Shown: in pieces, positions 27,752 to 35,599 of the stretch | Layout of the letters: each line of letters opens with the position of its first letter | Numbering within the stretch: the first letter of the stretch is position 1 | The notes under the pieces: model-generated | The model's input: only the letters and a program-made list of their open reading frames with translations | The model's database searches: none | Told to the model about the DNA's origin: nothing | Translations under genes and position numbers: made by a program | Source of the DNA: a virus | Virus record (IMG/VR): IMGVR_UViG_3300009000_001139 | Span: 1-35,599 of that record | Strand: one strand, 5' to 3' | Length of the DNA stretch: 35,599 nt

Positions 27752-28861
27752 ATGAAAAAATTTTTAAATAGAAAGAATTGGTTCATCTTACTGATGTCAA
27801 TTAGTACCTTAGCACTTGCTGGTTCTGCAGCATACTACTCCGTATTTGGATTGAGTTCATTGTTTGCTGGAGCACGATTTGAGGTAATCGTAATGGCATC
27901 TTCATTGGAGTTTAGTAAACTTATCATAGCATCATACCTACATAATAATTGGAAGACTGCTGGGTGGATGAAATGGTATCTTACTATTGCAGTTGGTATT
28001 CTAATGGTGATTACATCGGCCGGTATCTATGGATTCCTAACATCAGCATATCAAAAGACTGCTGACCAATTAGGAGTAATGGATAAGCAAGTCCAAGTGA
28101 TTGACTTAAAGAAACAAAGATTCCAAGAACAATTGGATTACTTTAATATAGAAAAGAAACAACTATCAGAATCTATCACCGACCTACGAAATGGATTATC
28201 TAATAACCAAGTTCAGTATCGTGATAAAGAGACTGGTCAGATTATAACAACAACCTCATCATCTCAACGTAAGGCATTGGAAAGACAATTGACCTCAGCA
28301 GTTGAATCAAGAGATGGGGTATCAAAGAAGATTGAGGTGTTAACGGATTCCATAACCTCTCTCGACTTACAAATATTAGATTTGGAATCCAACAATGAAG
28401 TTGCGGCAGAGGTTGGTCCTTTAAGATATATGTCTGAAATCACAGGCAAATCTATGGCGACTATTGTGAATTGGTTTACACTATTAATTGTATTTGTGTT
28501 TGACCCACTCGCAATCTCAATGGTAATTGCATTAAATAAACTAACTAAAAAGGATGAAGATGGAAATAATCTTAATGTGCTCACTTTTACTAATAACGAC
28601 CTTGGGGATACCATTAGTGATGATACCTCAGATGAGGACAATGGCGAATCGATACCAATACCTACAAATGAAGTGGGAGAAGAAAGAAACGAAGAGGTTC
28701 AAGAAACTCCTGAAGAAGTCAAAAAAGAAAAAGAAGAAGTAGAGTTTATACCTACTGATGAAGAAGCAAAGGACTTATACGGCGAAACTCCTAAAAAGAA
28801 AAAACAACCCAAACCTAAACACACCTATATGGCAGTTCAGCGTGGAGTTCGTAATAAGTAA
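27752..28861 (+). CDS. Membrane-anchored coiled-coil protein
   Basis: A 369-residue protein with three hydrophobic spans in the first 100 residues (FILLMSISTLALAGSAAYY; VIVMASSLEFSKLIIASYL; YLTIAVGILMVITSAGIYGF). A long coiled coil follows (about 100-225) and a fourth span near 240-262 (NWFTLLIVFVFDPLAISMVI), ending in an acidic, lysine-ended tail. Proteins with this N-terminal pattern are widespread in marine T4-like phages; their function is not known to me. I took ATG 27752; a TTG at 27740 would add four residues. It may act in envelope remodelling, lysis control or superinfection immunity. Confidence 0.75.
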   Translation: MKKFLNRKNWFILLMSISTLALAGSAAYYSVFGLSSLFAGARFEVIVMASSLEFSKLIIASYLHNNWKTAGWMKWYLTIAVGILMVITSAGIYGFLTSAYQKTADQLGVMDKQVQVIDLKKQRFQEQLDYFNIEKKQLSESITDLRNGLSNNQVQYRDKETGQIITTTSSSQRKALERQLTSAVESRDGVSKKIEVLTDSITSLDLQILDLESNNEVAAEVGPLRYMSEITGKSMATIVNWFTLLIVFVFDPLAISMVIALNKLTKKDEDGNNLNVLTFTNNDLGDTISDDTSDEDNGESIPIPTNEVGEERNEEVQETPEEVKKEKEEVEFIPTDEEAKDLYGETPKKKKQPKPKHTYMAVQRGVRNK

Positions 28862-28862
28862 A

Positions 28863-28894
28863 TTTGGATTACTCGATTATTTTTTGTATATTGT
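28863..28894 (+). promoter_or_regulatory. Bacteroidota-type promoter for the protease-sigma-baseplate run
   Basis: TTTG (28863-28866), 20 bp, TATATTGT (28887-28894). It has the same -7 box as the promoter at 3601 and no TTAACA boxes. It is the last clear promoter in the window and precedes clpP-like, HD, sigma and baseplate genes. Confidence 0.7.
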
Positions 28895-28918
28895 ATACAA
28901 ATAAACAAGTTATAAACA

Positions 28919-29545
28919 ATGGATGAATTGTATGATGGTGCTACAAGCACTGGTAAATATAAAGTAGGGTATAGTGAGTCTGATAAAGAAGACACTCAAT
29001 TAAATTATTATAGAGAGTTTGATTATGGTATCGATACTACTGATAACGTAATCTTAATCCAAGATGAAATCACTTCGGGGTTAACTTTTGATATCGTATC
29101 AAAGGTTCGACTACTCAAGAAAATTAATGGTGATATCTCATCAATCAATATCTTACTTAACTCACCAGGTGGTGATGTTATCGAGACTCTTGCTTTAATC
29201 GATTTTATCCAATCACAAAAAGAACAAGGTATTACGTTCAACATTATTGTTCGTGGAGCTGCAATGTCGGCAGCTGCCTTGCTATTGACTTGTGGAACTG
29301 GAGTTAGAGCTGCAAGTAAACACTCTAAGATTATGGTCCACCAATTATCTACTGTTGTAGTGGGTAAGTTGAGTGACATCAAGTCAAACGCAAAGTTCTC
29401 AGAACAATTAGAGGATGATTGTAATCAATTGATGGCAGATTACTCAAAGATGGATAAAGAGTATTGGGAGGACATCTCATCTTCAGACTATTTTATGTCA
29501 GCAGATAAAGCATTAGAATTGGGAATTATAGATAAAGTAATTTAA
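28919..29545 (+). CDS. ClpP-like serine protease
   Basis: A 208-residue member of the ClpP/crotonase-like peptidase fold. SINILLNSPGGDVIETLALI is the conserved GG strand. S117 in RGAAMSAAALLL aligns with the ClpP nucleophile, H141 in KIMVHQLS is the histidine, and D190 in SSDYFMSADKALELGIIDKV is a candidate acid. It is therefore likely active. It may work with a host Clp ATPase to redirect proteolysis, or mature capsid proteins. The first ~40 residues are not conserved. The next gene starts 1 bp after its stop. Confidence 0.85.
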   Translation: MDELYDGATSTGKYKVGYSESDKEDTQLNYYREFDYGIDTTDNVILIQDEITSGLTFDIVSKVRLLKKINGDISSINILLNSPGGDVIETLALIDFIQSQKEQGITFNIIVRGAAMSAAALLLTCGTGVRAASKHSKIMVHQLSTVVVGKLSDIKSNAKFSEQLEDDCNQLMADYSKMDKEYWEDISSSDYFMSADKALELGIIDKVI

Positions 29546-29546
29546 T

Positions 29547-30329
29547 ATGTTAGACTTTTTTACAGCAGAAGAACTTGTAGGGAACTACGAGAAGTTTCGT
29601 AAACTAATCAATCAAACATTTAGTGGTGACCGATTGGAATCCCTAAATAAAATGTATGACCACTTTGAGGACCGTATCTTATATACACCTGCCTCATCGT
29701 TTGAGCATTTCCATAATGCATTTCCTGGTGGATACATTGACCACGTTCTTCGTGTGACTCGTAACGCAGTTAAGACTTACGAACACCACAAAGACTTAGG
29801 GATTGACTTAGAAGATTTAAGTAAAGAGACTGTAATCTTTACGGCACTACACCACGACCTTGGTAAGTTAGGTAATGTTGATGAAGACTTCTATATCAAG
29901 AACGACTCTGAATGGCACGTTAAGAATCAAGGTAAGATTTACAAAACAAACCCAGACATTCATTGGATGAATACTAACGATAGAACTTTCTATTTGTTAA
30001 ACTACTTTGGTGTTAAGTGTACTGAGGAAGAATGGATTAGTATGAAACTTACCGATGGTCTTTATGATGATAGTAACAACGAGTATCTTACTAAAACATT
30101 TGCAGGTCAGAAGTTAAAGACACCACTACCACACATCATGCATCAAGCAGATTTAAATGCTTGTACATTCGAGTTCCAACGATGGAGTAAAGAAATGAAT
30201 CCAGTTAAATCAACTCGTAAACCATCTACTGGTAGACCTGCTAAAGGTAACTTGACTGAGACCTTTGCTAACAACGATGTTAAACCCACGAGTGTATTTG
30301 ATGCATTTAAAGGAATTATAGAGGATTAA
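29547..30329 (+). CDS. HD-domain phosphohydrolase
   Basis: A 260-residue protein with an HD metal site: H66 in GGYIDHVLRVTRN and H103-D104 in TALHHDLGKLGN, and a probable last ligand in MHQADLNA. HD enzymes cut phosphate esters of nucleotides, including cyclic and alarmone nucleotides. The substrate is open. Relatives with the GGYxDHVLRV pattern occur in marine T4-like phages, often near structural genes. The C-terminal tail is basic and probably flexible (KSTRKPSTGRPAKGN). Confidence 0.8.
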   Translation: MLDFFTAEELVGNYEKFRKLINQTFSGDRLESLNKMYDHFEDRILYTPASSFEHFHNAFPGGYIDHVLRVTRNAVKTYEHHKDLGIDLEDLSKETVIFTALHHDLGKLGNVDEDFYIKNDSEWHVKNQGKIYKTNPDIHWMNTNDRTFYLLNYFGVKCTEEEWISMKLTDGLYDDSNNEYLTKTFAGQKLKTPLPHIMHQADLNACTFEFQRWSKEMNPVKSTRKPSTGRPAKGNLTETFANNDVKPTSVFDAFKGIIED

Positions 30330-30330
30330 G

Positions 30331-30612
30331 ATGATTGTTACAATTATTATATTATCAATAACCACTATTGTGTTTTTGTATACCACAATAAACCTTCTTC
30401 GTAAGAATGAAGCACACGAAGATGTGGTTGTAGAGCAGGAGGAATTAATAGCAGAAATTGCCAAGAAAGTAGATGAGTCTATGGCACGGATGAAGGATAT
30501 AGATAAGTTAGGTTCGTTTGAAGCAGATGATGAGACTGGGTATATCTTTAAAAATTTATATGAAGTAATCGAAGATTTAGAAAAATACTATGGGACGCAA
30601 GAGGAAGAATAA
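30331..30612 (+). CDS. Membrane-anchored small coiled-coil protein
   Basis: A 93-residue protein with an N-terminal transmembrane helix (IVTIIILSITTIVFLYTTI) and a charged helical domain (HEDVVVEQEELIAEIAKKVD). It begins 1 bp after the HD gene and overlaps the sigma-like gene by 23 bp. This resembles an N-anchored spanin or scaffold in shape, but no lipobox or partner is seen. Function unknown. Confidence 0.65.
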   Translation: MIVTIIILSITTIVFLYTTINLLRKNEAHEDVVVEQEELIAEIAKKVDESMARMKDIDKLGSFEADDETGYIFKNLYEVIEDLEKYYGTQEEE

Positions 30613-31306
30613 AAGGTATTTTACTAAAATTACCGAGATTGCAATTAACGCATATAATAATTGTGATGACCAACGAATGAAGAATAAAATCTACAATAGA
30701 TTTATTCACTACCCATTCGATAAACTTTCTGAAAATGTAATCCATACATACAAGACTTACTACTTTGAAGTTCCATATGAGGATGTAAAAGCAAATGTAG
30801 TTGCATTCCTAAATGAAAAGATTCATAAGTTCAATGGTGATAATGGTAGAGCATTCTCATACTTCACCGTAATCGCACGTAACTATTTGTTTAACGAGAA
30901 CAATAAGAACTACGAACGTATGAAGGCACGAGACGGCATCGAAGTGATTGATTCATCTCGTAATATCATCAACGAAGTATACGACCTAAAACAACAAGAA
31001 GCATTGAAAGACTTTATGGACTACTACGTTCGTTATATGGACTACAATGTGTTTATGTTATTCAACAAAGATAGAGATAGAAAAATTGCTGACTCCTTAA
31101 CTGAATTATTCAGAACAAGAGATAACCTTTACTCATACAACAAAAAGGCACTCTACATACTTATTAGAGAGAGGACTGGTGTTCAGACTCAATACATCAC
31201 AAAGGTGGTTGGTAAAATGAAATTAATTTATAGAGAACTATACCTTGACTATATGATGGGTGATGTTCTACCAATAACTCACCGAGTGGAGGAATTTAAT
31301 GGATAA
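30590..31306 (+). CDS. 55: Probable late transcription sigma factor (gp55-like)
   Basis: A 238-residue helical, basic protein. The segment KFNGDNGRAFSYFTVIARNY (residues 80-99) followed by LFNENNK matches the region 2 signature of T4 gp55-type sigma factors in marine phages, where RAFSYF..IARNYL is typical. The C-terminal part (KKALYILIRERTGVQTQYIT) could contact the clamp or promoter. gp55 directs host RNA polymerase to late promoters. It overlaps its neighbours on both sides and precedes the baseplate genes, fitting a late switch. Divergence is high, so the call rests on pattern memory. Confidence 0.65.
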   Translation: MGRKRKNKRYFTKITEIAINAYNNCDDQRMKNKIYNRFIHYPFDKLSENVIHTYKTYYFEVPYEDVKANVVAFLNEKIHKFNGDNGRAFSYFTVIARNYLFNENNKNYERMKARDGIEVIDSSRNIINEVYDLKQQEALKDFMDYYVRYMDYNVFMLFNKDRDRKIADSLTELFRTRDNLYSYNKKALYILIRERTGVQTQYITKVVGKMKLIYRELYLDYMMGDVLPITHRVEEFNG

Positions 31307-31661
31307 GGATAGTGAATTATTTAAAGGTAAAAGTTTCTCGGATATAATGTCCGATATATACTCGAACCAAAAAAAGAAAGACCGACAAATTAAATTGTTG
31401 ATTGCACAACTTGAACCTATGGTCAAGAACCTCAACGATGCTGCTGTGGTCGTTCCCCTTATTAAAGAATACTTAGACATCTCAGTAAAGAACGATGATG
31501 CATTAATCAAACTTGCTGCAATCGTTCAACGAATGATGAAGGATAGTAATAGTGGAGAGTCGGGTGGTCTAATCCTAAGTGATGAAGAGAAGCGCCAACT
31601 GATGGATGCTATCGATGAGGTAGAGAAAGACATCCCTAAAGAAGATGGAGATGATGAATGA
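31299..31661 (+). CDS. Hypothetical helical protein next to the sigma factor
   Basis: A 120-residue helical, acidic protein (KDRQIKLLIAQLEPMVKNL; IKEYLDISVKNDDALIKLAA). Overlaps the sigma-like gene by 8 bp and the spike gene by 4 bp. No family recognised. An adaptor of late transcription (as gp33 is in T4) or a baseplate chaperone are both conceivable from position alone; neither is shown by the sequence. Confidence 0.65.
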   Translation: MDKDSELFKGKSFSDIMSDIYSNQKKKDRQIKLLIAQLEPMVKNLNDAAVVVPLIKEYLDISVKNDDALIKLAAIVQRMMKDSNSGESGGLILSDEEKRQLMDAIDEVEKDIPKEDGDDE

Positions 31662-32674
31662 AGTTAGGAACAGTAGTTGGGGTATATCTTTCGGATGATA
31701 CCTACGAAAACTTTAATTCTATAACCGTATCCCTAAGAGATAGAGGTTCTAAAAATTTATTAAGATGCACACCCTTGGACACCAACTCACGGAAGATACC
31801 CGTGATTGGTGAACAAGTGTATGTATTGGTAGGTAATTCAGATGAAGCATCAGGTGCTTCTAACTCTACAAAGAATTATTATCTATCAACGGTTGGTATA
31901 CAAAACAATGTAAACCATAATGCTCTACCAAAGTTAACCAAAGCAGAGGGTAGTTCAGTACCAAACTTTGGTCAAGTATCAAATGGTATACCAGCACAAT
32001 CATCAACTGATAGTCCAAACGATTTGGGTATTGGATTTGAAGAGGTGAGTAACTTATCACAATTACAACCATTCATTGGTGATGTAATTCACGAGGGTAG
32101 GTTTGGGCAGTCTATAAGATTTGGATACACACCACAGGGGACTAAGGGTAGTGACAATCGAATCAAAGGTGTTGTTACTGAGCCATCTTGGAAATCAACT
32201 GACCCTAAGTCACCAATTACTATAATTAGAAATGGTGCTGGTGAATCACGTGGATATAATAAATTTGTGATAGAAGATATCAATAAAGATGACTCATCAA
32301 TTTGGTTAGGGTCTAAACAAACTATTGGACTAACCCCATCCAACTCATTTACACTTGGAGTAACACCCACTAACTTATATAAGAATCCACAAATCGTATT
32401 GAACTCTGACCGAATCGTATTGAACTCAAAGTCAGACTCAGTTTTAATTAGTGGTGACAAGTCGGTAAATGTATCAACTCCAAATTGGAAAGCCGATATG
32501 GATGTGATATTCAGTCAGTTGGAATCGATAACTGATGCACTATTACAATTAGCACCTGCTATAACTGCAGCTACTGCAGGACCTTTCCCAGTTCCAAGTC
32601 TTGCTACTGCAGGACCTCAATTGTTATCGACAATTACACAAGTCAAAACTCAGTTAACATTAATGAAACAATAA
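31658..32674 (+). CDS. 5: gp5-like baseplate hub/spike protein
   Basis: A 338-residue protein. The N-terminal ~70 residues (GTVVGVYLSD...IPVIGEQVYVLVG) look like the OB-fold of baseplate hubs. The middle holds GDVIHEGRFGQSIRFGYTPQ, seen in marine T4-like hub proteins. The repeat QIVLNSDRIVLNSKSDSVLI (about 247-266) is the triple-stranded beta-helix pattern of cell-puncturing spikes. No lysozyme domain is visible, unlike T4 gp5. A direct repeat coding ATAGP lies near the C terminus. It should form the membrane-piercing tip under the tail tube. Confidence 0.72.
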   Translation: MKLGTVVGVYLSDDTYENFNSITVSLRDRGSKNLLRCTPLDTNSRKIPVIGEQVYVLVGNSDEASGASNSTKNYYLSTVGIQNNVNHNALPKLTKAEGSSVPNFGQVSNGIPAQSSTDSPNDLGIGFEEVSNLSQLQPFIGDVIHEGRFGQSIRFGYTPQGTKGSDNRIKGVVTEPSWKSTDPKSPITIIRNGAGESRGYNKFVIEDINKDDSSIWLGSKQTIGLTPSNSFTLGVTPTNLYKNPQIVLNSDRIVLNSKSDSVLISGDKSVNVSTPNWKADMDVIFSQLESITDALLQLAPAITAATAGPFPVPSLATAGPQLLSTITQVKTQLTLMKQ

Positions 32675-32699
32675 TTATACTTAGATAATATTTATAACT

Positions 32700-33197
32700 A
32701 TGGATACAAAGAAACTAATCAAAGCAATTCAACTCATTATTAAAGAAGAGGTTAGGAAGGAAGTGGCTAAAGAAAAGAAAGCACTTCGTAAATCTCTTAT
32801 GAACGAAATGAAAAAATCTCAACCACAAGTGGTGGAAAGAGACCCATTGGATATTGAGCACGTTTTTGAACAAAGAACTCAACAACCAACTCAACCTGCT
32901 AAATCATTTACTAACAATTCTATGTTGAATGAAATGTTAAATGAAACTGCTCAAGGTGGTGAGTGGAGAAGTATCAACTCAAACGGAGTTGGTGGTGGTA
33001 TGTTTAACTCATCACAAGCACAAGCATTTGGTGGTGGCATGATGAATCAGCAACCACAAGTTTTACAAACAGCAGAAGGTCGTGCCGTATCTACTGAGCA
33101 ACTACAACAAACTGAAGCAGGTCAAGCAGTGGTAAATGCACTAACACGTGACTATTCTAAGTTGATGAAACATATGAATGATAAGAAGGGTAAATAA
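32700..33197 (+). CDS. Hypothetical structural-region protein
   Basis: A 165-residue protein. The N-terminal third is a basic helix (KEEVRKEVAKEKKALRKSLM), the middle is glutamine and glycine rich (GGGMFNSSQAQAFGGGMMNQ), and the end is helical and basic. The composition suggests a flexible scaffold or baseplate accessory. It lies between the spike and gp25 and overlaps gp25 by one base (TAATG). TATTTATA occurs at 32689-32696, directly before the ATG. Confidence 0.65.
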   Translation: MDTKKLIKAIQLIIKEEVRKEVAKEKKALRKSLMNEMKKSQPQVVERDPLDIEHVFEQRTQQPTQPAKSFTNNSMLNEMLNETAQGGEWRSINSNGVGGGMFNSSQAQAFGGGMMNQQPQVLQTAEGRAVSTEQLQQTEAGQAVVNALTRDYSKLMKHMNDKKGK

Positions 33198-33631
33198 TGC
33201 CAATTCGTAAAGAGTATAAGAGAAATCCATTAGACCTTAAACCAAACAAGGCTATTGGTGTAAAGTTACCATTAGGTGGTGACCCTATATTTCAATTGTC
33301 TTATACTACCGAAGACCAAGCATTATCCAATCTCAAAAACTTATTATTGACTCGTAAGGGTGAGAGACCATTTCAACCATTATTTGGTTCAGACATTTTC
33401 TCATTACTATTTGAACAAATAACAGAAAATCTAAATACGGAGTTAGAAGACTCAATCAGAGATGATATTAGATTTTGGTTACCTTACATTATAGTAGATG
33501 ATGTGAGTGTTGATACTGAAGAAGATAATAACAAAGTATCAATCACATTGAGAGTTAGAGTTACCGAAAATGGTGCAAATACACAAATAACAATACTCGT
33601 TACCGAACAAGGTAATGTTTCTATTGTCTGA
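33197..33631 (+). CDS. 25: Baseplate wedge protein gp25-like
   Basis: A 144-residue member of the gp25/lysozyme-like wedge family. The signature LKNLLLTRKGERPFQPLFGS then DIFSLLFEQ is the family core (LLT..GER...P.FGSDL...LFE). T4 gp25 is about 132 residues. It joins gp6 and gp53 in the baseplate wedge of contractile tails. gp6 follows after 9 bp, the standard order. Confidence 0.92.
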   Translation: MPIRKEYKRNPLDLKPNKAIGVKLPLGGDPIFQLSYTTEDQALSNLKNLLLTRKGERPFQPLFGSDIFSLLFEQITENLNTELEDSIRDDIRFWLPYIIVDDVSVDTEEDNNKVSITLRVRVTENGANTQITILVTEQGNVSIV

Positions 33632-33640
33632 GGATAGAAG

Positions 33641-35554
33641 ATGGCAGATAAAGTAAAAAAAGATGTAAACTTAGTTGGTAGGGATTTCGGTGATATCCGT
33701 AAGAACCTAATTGACTTTACTAAAAACTATTTCCCAAATACCTACAATGACTTTAATGAGTCATCTCCAGGTATGATGTTTATGGAAATGGCTTCATACG
33801 TTGGTGATGTATTATCATACTACACCGATGTTCAGTTAAGAGAATCCATCTTAGAAGAAGCACAAGAAACATCAAATGTATTTACAATAGCACAATCATT
33901 TGGATACAAACCAAAGTTATACGTTCCTGCTACAACAACCCTAACAGTCTATCAATTAGTTCCTGCTCAGGGGAGTGGTGATAACGTAAGACCAAACTTT
34001 GATTACGCACTCACTTTAAAAGAAGGCATGGTAGTTGGGTCATCAACAAACTCAGATGTTGAATTCACCACCATAAATAAAGTAAGATTTGGGTTTTCAT
34101 CATCATTCGACCCAACCGAAGTATCGGTTTACCAAATCGATGAGACTACTGATGAGCCAGTATATTACCTACTCAAAAAATATGTAAAAGCAGTTAGTGG
34201 TAAAGAGAAAGAAGTAACCTTTGATTTCGAATCACCAAAACCATACGACAAGATACGATTATCTGATGATGAAGGTTTGATTGATGTTATAGAAATCATA
34301 GATGATGATGGTGATGAGTGGACTAAGGTGGAGTACTTAGCACAGGATACTGTGTTTGAAGAACTACCAAATACAACCGACTACTCAATCGCTATGTCGG
34401 GTTATGCTAATGAGACTCCTGCTTTACTCAAACTAAAAAGAGTTCCTAAAAGATACATAACTCGTATTACTGATGAGGGTGAGATTGATATTCAATTTGG
34501 TGCAGGTGTATCATCGAATGCTGATGAAGAGATTCTACCAAATCCAGATAATGTTGGTTCAGCATTATATCCAGCAAGTGGTGACCTTGACCAAGGTATC
34601 GACCCATCTAACTTTATGTATGCTAAGACCTATGGAGTTGCTCCATCAAATACAACTTTAACTGTTAAGTATAGAGTTGGTAATGGTGTGGATGACAACG
34701 TACAATCCTCAGACCTTACTGAATTGGTAGAACGTGTAATTGAAACCGACACTTCAGCATTGGTAAGTGATGTTGTTAATGTTGTACAAAATTCAATCGC
34801 AGTCACTAACGAAGTAGCAGCAGGTGGTGGTGCATATGAAGAAGAGATTGAAGAAGTTCGTAATAATGCAATAGCATATTTCAGAGCACAAAATAGAGCA
34901 GTGACTCGTGAAGATTACTTGTTGAGAGCATACGCATTACCACCACAATTTGGGTCGGTAGCAAAAGCATATGTTGCACCTGACTTCCAAATCAATACAT
35001 TATTGGATGATGGTATAGACCCAATTCCAAACCCATTAGCCATCAACTTCTATACATTAGGGTATGACTCTAATAAGAAATTGACTCAACTAAATCCTGC
35101 AACAAAACAAAACCTACAAAACTACCTATCGTATTATCGCATTCTAACCGATGCCGTAAACATTAAGAATGCATATGTGGTAAACATTGGTATTGACTTT
35201 GAAATTATTGTTCTTCCAAACTACAACTCGAATGAGGTTCTATTAAAATGTATCGATGCACTTAAAAAGTTCTTTGATATTGATAGGATGGGAATCAACA
35301 AACCAATCCAACTTACTGATGTGTATGTGTTATTAGATGGTGTCGATGGAGTTCAATCAGTAGTAAGACCTGATAAAGAAGGATTGGGTGGATTACAAAT
35401 AGTAAACAAGTATGGTGGTAATTACTCATCAAACAAATATAACATCCAAAACGCAACTCGTGATGGTATCGTGTATCCACCAAAAGACCCAACGTGTTTT
35501 GAAGTGAAGTATCCCGATGTAGACATCAAAGGCCGTGTGGTATCATTATTTTAA
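33641..35554 (+). CDS. 6: Baseplate wedge protein gp6-like
   Basis: A 637-residue homologue of T4 gp6 (about 660 residues), in the baseplate J superfamily. The N terminus reads GRDFGDIRKNLIDFTKNYFP then SSPGMMFMEMASYVGDVLSY, the classical start of marine gp6. The C-terminal half has AQNRAVTREDYLLRAYALPP and TDAVNIKNAYVVNIGIDFEI, the baseplate J core. gp6 forms the ring of the baseplate that holds the wedges together. Upstream ATG context AGGATAGAAG is weakly SD-like. Confidence 0.93.
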   Translation: MADKVKKDVNLVGRDFGDIRKNLIDFTKNYFPNTYNDFNESSPGMMFMEMASYVGDVLSYYTDVQLRESILEEAQETSNVFTIAQSFGYKPKLYVPATTTLTVYQLVPAQGSGDNVRPNFDYALTLKEGMVVGSSTNSDVEFTTINKVRFGFSSSFDPTEVSVYQIDETTDEPVYYLLKKYVKAVSGKEKEVTFDFESPKPYDKIRLSDDEGLIDVIEIIDDDGDEWTKVEYLAQDTVFEELPNTTDYSIAMSGYANETPALLKLKRVPKRYITRITDEGEIDIQFGAGVSSNADEEILPNPDNVGSALYPASGDLDQGIDPSNFMYAKTYGVAPSNTTLTVKYRVGNGVDDNVQSSDLTELVERVIETDTSALVSDVVNVVQNSIAVTNEVAAGGGAYEEEIEEVRNNAIAYFRAQNRAVTREDYLLRAYALPPQFGSVAKAYVAPDFQINTLLDDGIDPIPNPLAINFYTLGYDSNKKLTQLNPATKQNLQNYLSYYRILTDAVNIKNAYVVNIGIDFEIIVLPNYNSNEVLLKCIDALKKFFDIDRMGINKPIQLTDVYVLLDGVDGVQSVVRPDKEGLGGLQIVNKYGGNYSSNKYNIQNATRDGIVYPPKDPTCFEVKYPDVDIKGRVVSLF

Positions 35555-35564
35555 GAGGTAGAAA

Positions 35565-35599
35565 ATGATTTATAGAATATATCCAAGTAAAGACACAAC
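35565..35599 (+). CDS. Start of next structural gene (partial)
   Basis: An ATG 10 bp after gp6, preceded by AGAGGTAGAAA, opens a frame reading MIYRIYPSKDT up to the window end. Only 11 complete codons are present. This opening resembles tail or baseplate proteins of marine phages that start with a YPSKDTxIY pattern. In T4 order a baseplate protein is expected here. Confidence 0.5.
   Translation, partial: MIYRIYPSKDT

Noticed and set aside
28264-28641. Antisense open frame of 125 codons inside the membrane coiled-coil gene
   Set aside because: Shadow of the coiled-coil coding sequence; very serine-rich and without any start signal.
32089-32460. Antisense open frame of 123 codons within the spike gene
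   Set aside because: The + frame carries the beta-helix repeat pattern; no evidence for antisense expression.
1-35599. CRISPR arrays, insertion sequences, integrase and attachment sites
   Set aside because: No regularly spaced repeats, transposase, integrase or tRNA-end duplication was seen.

Overview
The window reads as part of a tailed phage genome of the T4-like myovirus kind. All genes lie on the + strand, tightly packed, with ATGA and TAATG overlaps, an AT-rich composition and six tRNA genes. The right end holds recognisable T4-type baseplate genes: a gp5-like spike, gp25 and gp6. The host is most likely a member of the Bacteroidota. Twelve promoter-like sites fit the Bacteroidota housekeeping pattern (TTTG, about 20 bp, TAnnTTTG). 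Most starts lack a Shine-Dalgarno sequence and instead share the context AAAAGTTATG. One phage gene encodes a protein with a type IX secretion (gliding-motility type) C-terminal sorting domain, and such domains only make sense in a Bacteroidota cell.

Layout. 1-1.85 kb: small unknown genes behind strong promoters. 1.9-3.6 kb: an HNH nuclease-SF2 helicase fusion. 3.6-10.7 kb: a mixed nucleotide and cell-surface island with CMP-KDO synthetase (KdsB), thymidylate synthase, small membrane and cysteine-rich proteins, a sulfotransferase-like protein, the 684-residue T9SS-sorted surface protein, KDO-8-phosphate synthase (KdsA) and a small HAD phosphatase. 10.8-12.8 kb: small genes, five tRNAs (Arg, Glu, Gln, Ser, Gly) and an unexplained structured RNA-like element. 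12.8-18.6 kb: an eight-gene block that looks biosynthetic, with two radical SAM/SPASM proteins, a PLP aminotransferase, a SAM methyltransferase, a transaldolase-like aldolase, a hotdog thioesterase and two unknowns. 18.6-22.7 kb: a HExxH+VWA protein and its probable MoxR/CobS-type AAA+ partner, each with its own promoter, then tRNA-Tyr. 22.7-26.6 kb: small unknown genes and an Hsp20. 26.7-27.6 kb: a UV damage endonuclease. 27.7-35.6 kb: a membrane coiled-coil protein, a ClpP-like protease, an HD-domain protein, a probable gp55-like late sigma factor, then baseplate genes.

Most striking: (1) eight promoters share one rigid layout, TTAACA, 5 bp, TTAACA, 7 bp, the -33 box, 19-20 bp, the -7 box, which suggests a phage activator acting with host sigma; (2) in two of them a rho-independent terminator is folded into the same bases as the promoter; (3) a phage-borne T9SS cargo protein sits among KDO and sulfotransferase genes, suggesting a programme that rebuilds the host envelope; (4) the radical SAM/aminotransferase/methyltransferase/aldolase/thioesterase block looks like a complete pathway of unknown product. 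All functions are read from sequence motifs and family memory; no database search was run.
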